A stretch of 39,413 nt of DNA from CAZAYP01 sp964489425 [NCBI: uncultured Verrucomicrobiota bacterium] (GTDB lineage: Bacteria; Verrucomicrobiota; Kiritimatiellia; RZYC01). The stretch covers positions 1 to 39,413 of the forward strand of contig CAZAYP010000052.1 in NCBI GenBank assembly GCA_964489425.1, read 5' to 3'. A model generated the notes under the pieces. The model made no database searches and was not told where the DNA came from. It saw only the letters and a program-made list of their open reading frames with translations. Below are positions 39,272 through 39,413 of this stretch, piece after piece; positions within the stretch are counted from its first letter, which is position 1; the number at the start of each line of letters is the position of its first letter. A program made the translations under genes and the position numbers.

Positions 39272-39413
39272 TTACTTTGGGCCATCTTGGCGGGTTTGGG
39301 CGGCCGCGACCGCGGCGGCCGCGGCATAACGGGCGGCGTGTTCAGCGTGGCCGGCCACGTGGGCAGTGGCGGCGGCATGTCCGGCGGCGCGGGCGGCGGC
39401 CCGGGCCGCGGGG
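39272..39413 (-). CDS. 3' end of an Ala/His-rich gene (partial), Imm5-like
   Basis: The last 46 codons of a minus-strand frame enter the window from the right edge and stop at TAA (39274-39272). The protein is a run of Ala with regular Arg/His: ARAAGHAAATAHVAGHAEHA, then ARYAAAAAVAAAQTRQDGPK. The alternation looks like the Ala-rich helical repeats of putative Imm5-type immunity proteins. The gene lies 26 bases upstream of the amidohydrolase start and could share its transcript. The start and full length are outside the window. Confidence 0.5.
   Translation of the reverse strand, partial: PAARAAARAAGHAAATAHVAGHAEHAARYAAAAAVAAAQTRQDGPK

Overview
The window is about 65 percent GC and densely coded. 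No rRNA, tRNA, CRISPR array or insertion sequence was seen. Several features suggest a Gram-negative, probably motile bacterium: a FadL-type outer-membrane protein, lipobox and Sec signal peptides, a PknB-like kinase, CheX and CheY, a FlgM-like protein, and secreted proteins with Pro/Gly-rich or calcium-loop regions. The style (secreted amidohydrolase with DxDxDG loops, an ECF sigma factor beside a zinc-finger-less membrane partner, many methyltransferases) fits the PVC group, perhaps a Verrucomicrobiota/Kiritimatiellota-like lineage. That placement is inference, because no marker gene is present.

Layout. 1-3.6 kb: an alpha/beta hydrolase (minus) diverges from a DUF362/ferredoxin protein, followed by a FadL-type porin. 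3.7-8.2 kb: a GT4 glycosyltransferase, a membrane kinase with its sensor-like domain at the N-terminus, and an SO_0444-type metal-efflux permease. 8.2-9.7 kb: two divergent secreted proteins of unknown function around a perfect palindrome. 9.7-13.6 kb: two divergent glycosyltransferases, apparently leaderless, then a GT39-like membrane enzyme. 13.6-26.7 kb: a twelve-gene minus-strand cell-surface glycan cluster with three methyltransferases, five soluble or membrane glycosyltransferases, an O-antigen ligase/polymerase, a CapK-like adenylate enzyme, an SDR epimerase and a UDP-galactopyranose-mutase-like flavoprotein. Most of its junctions overlap or are under 35 bases, so it is probably one transcript. 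A canonical intrinsic terminator for it lies antisense inside the neighbouring GT39 gene.

27.0-29.2 kb: a minus-strand chemotaxis/motility module (CheY, an unknown 102-aa protein, CheX, a lipoprotein, and a FlgM-like anti-sigma protein with a sigma-28-like promoter). 29.5-31.5 kb: a Gly/His/Pro-rich secreted protein, then an ECF sigma factor with a membrane partner and a secreted protein. 31.7-36.4 kb: an iron-type alcohol dehydrogenase joined by a 4-base overlap to a BMP-family (nucleoside-type) ABC importer that lacks an adjacent binding protein. 36.5-39.4 kb: a large secreted amidohydrolase, preceded by the 3' end of an Ala-rich gene that runs off the window.

Several start codons were moved inward from the longest reading frame to fit Shine-Dalgarno sites, signal peptides or overlaps. 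Eight promoter candidates share a TTG/TTA -35 box, a 17-18 base spacer and a TA(N3)T-like -10 box. All functional calls rest on reading motifs; no database search was run.
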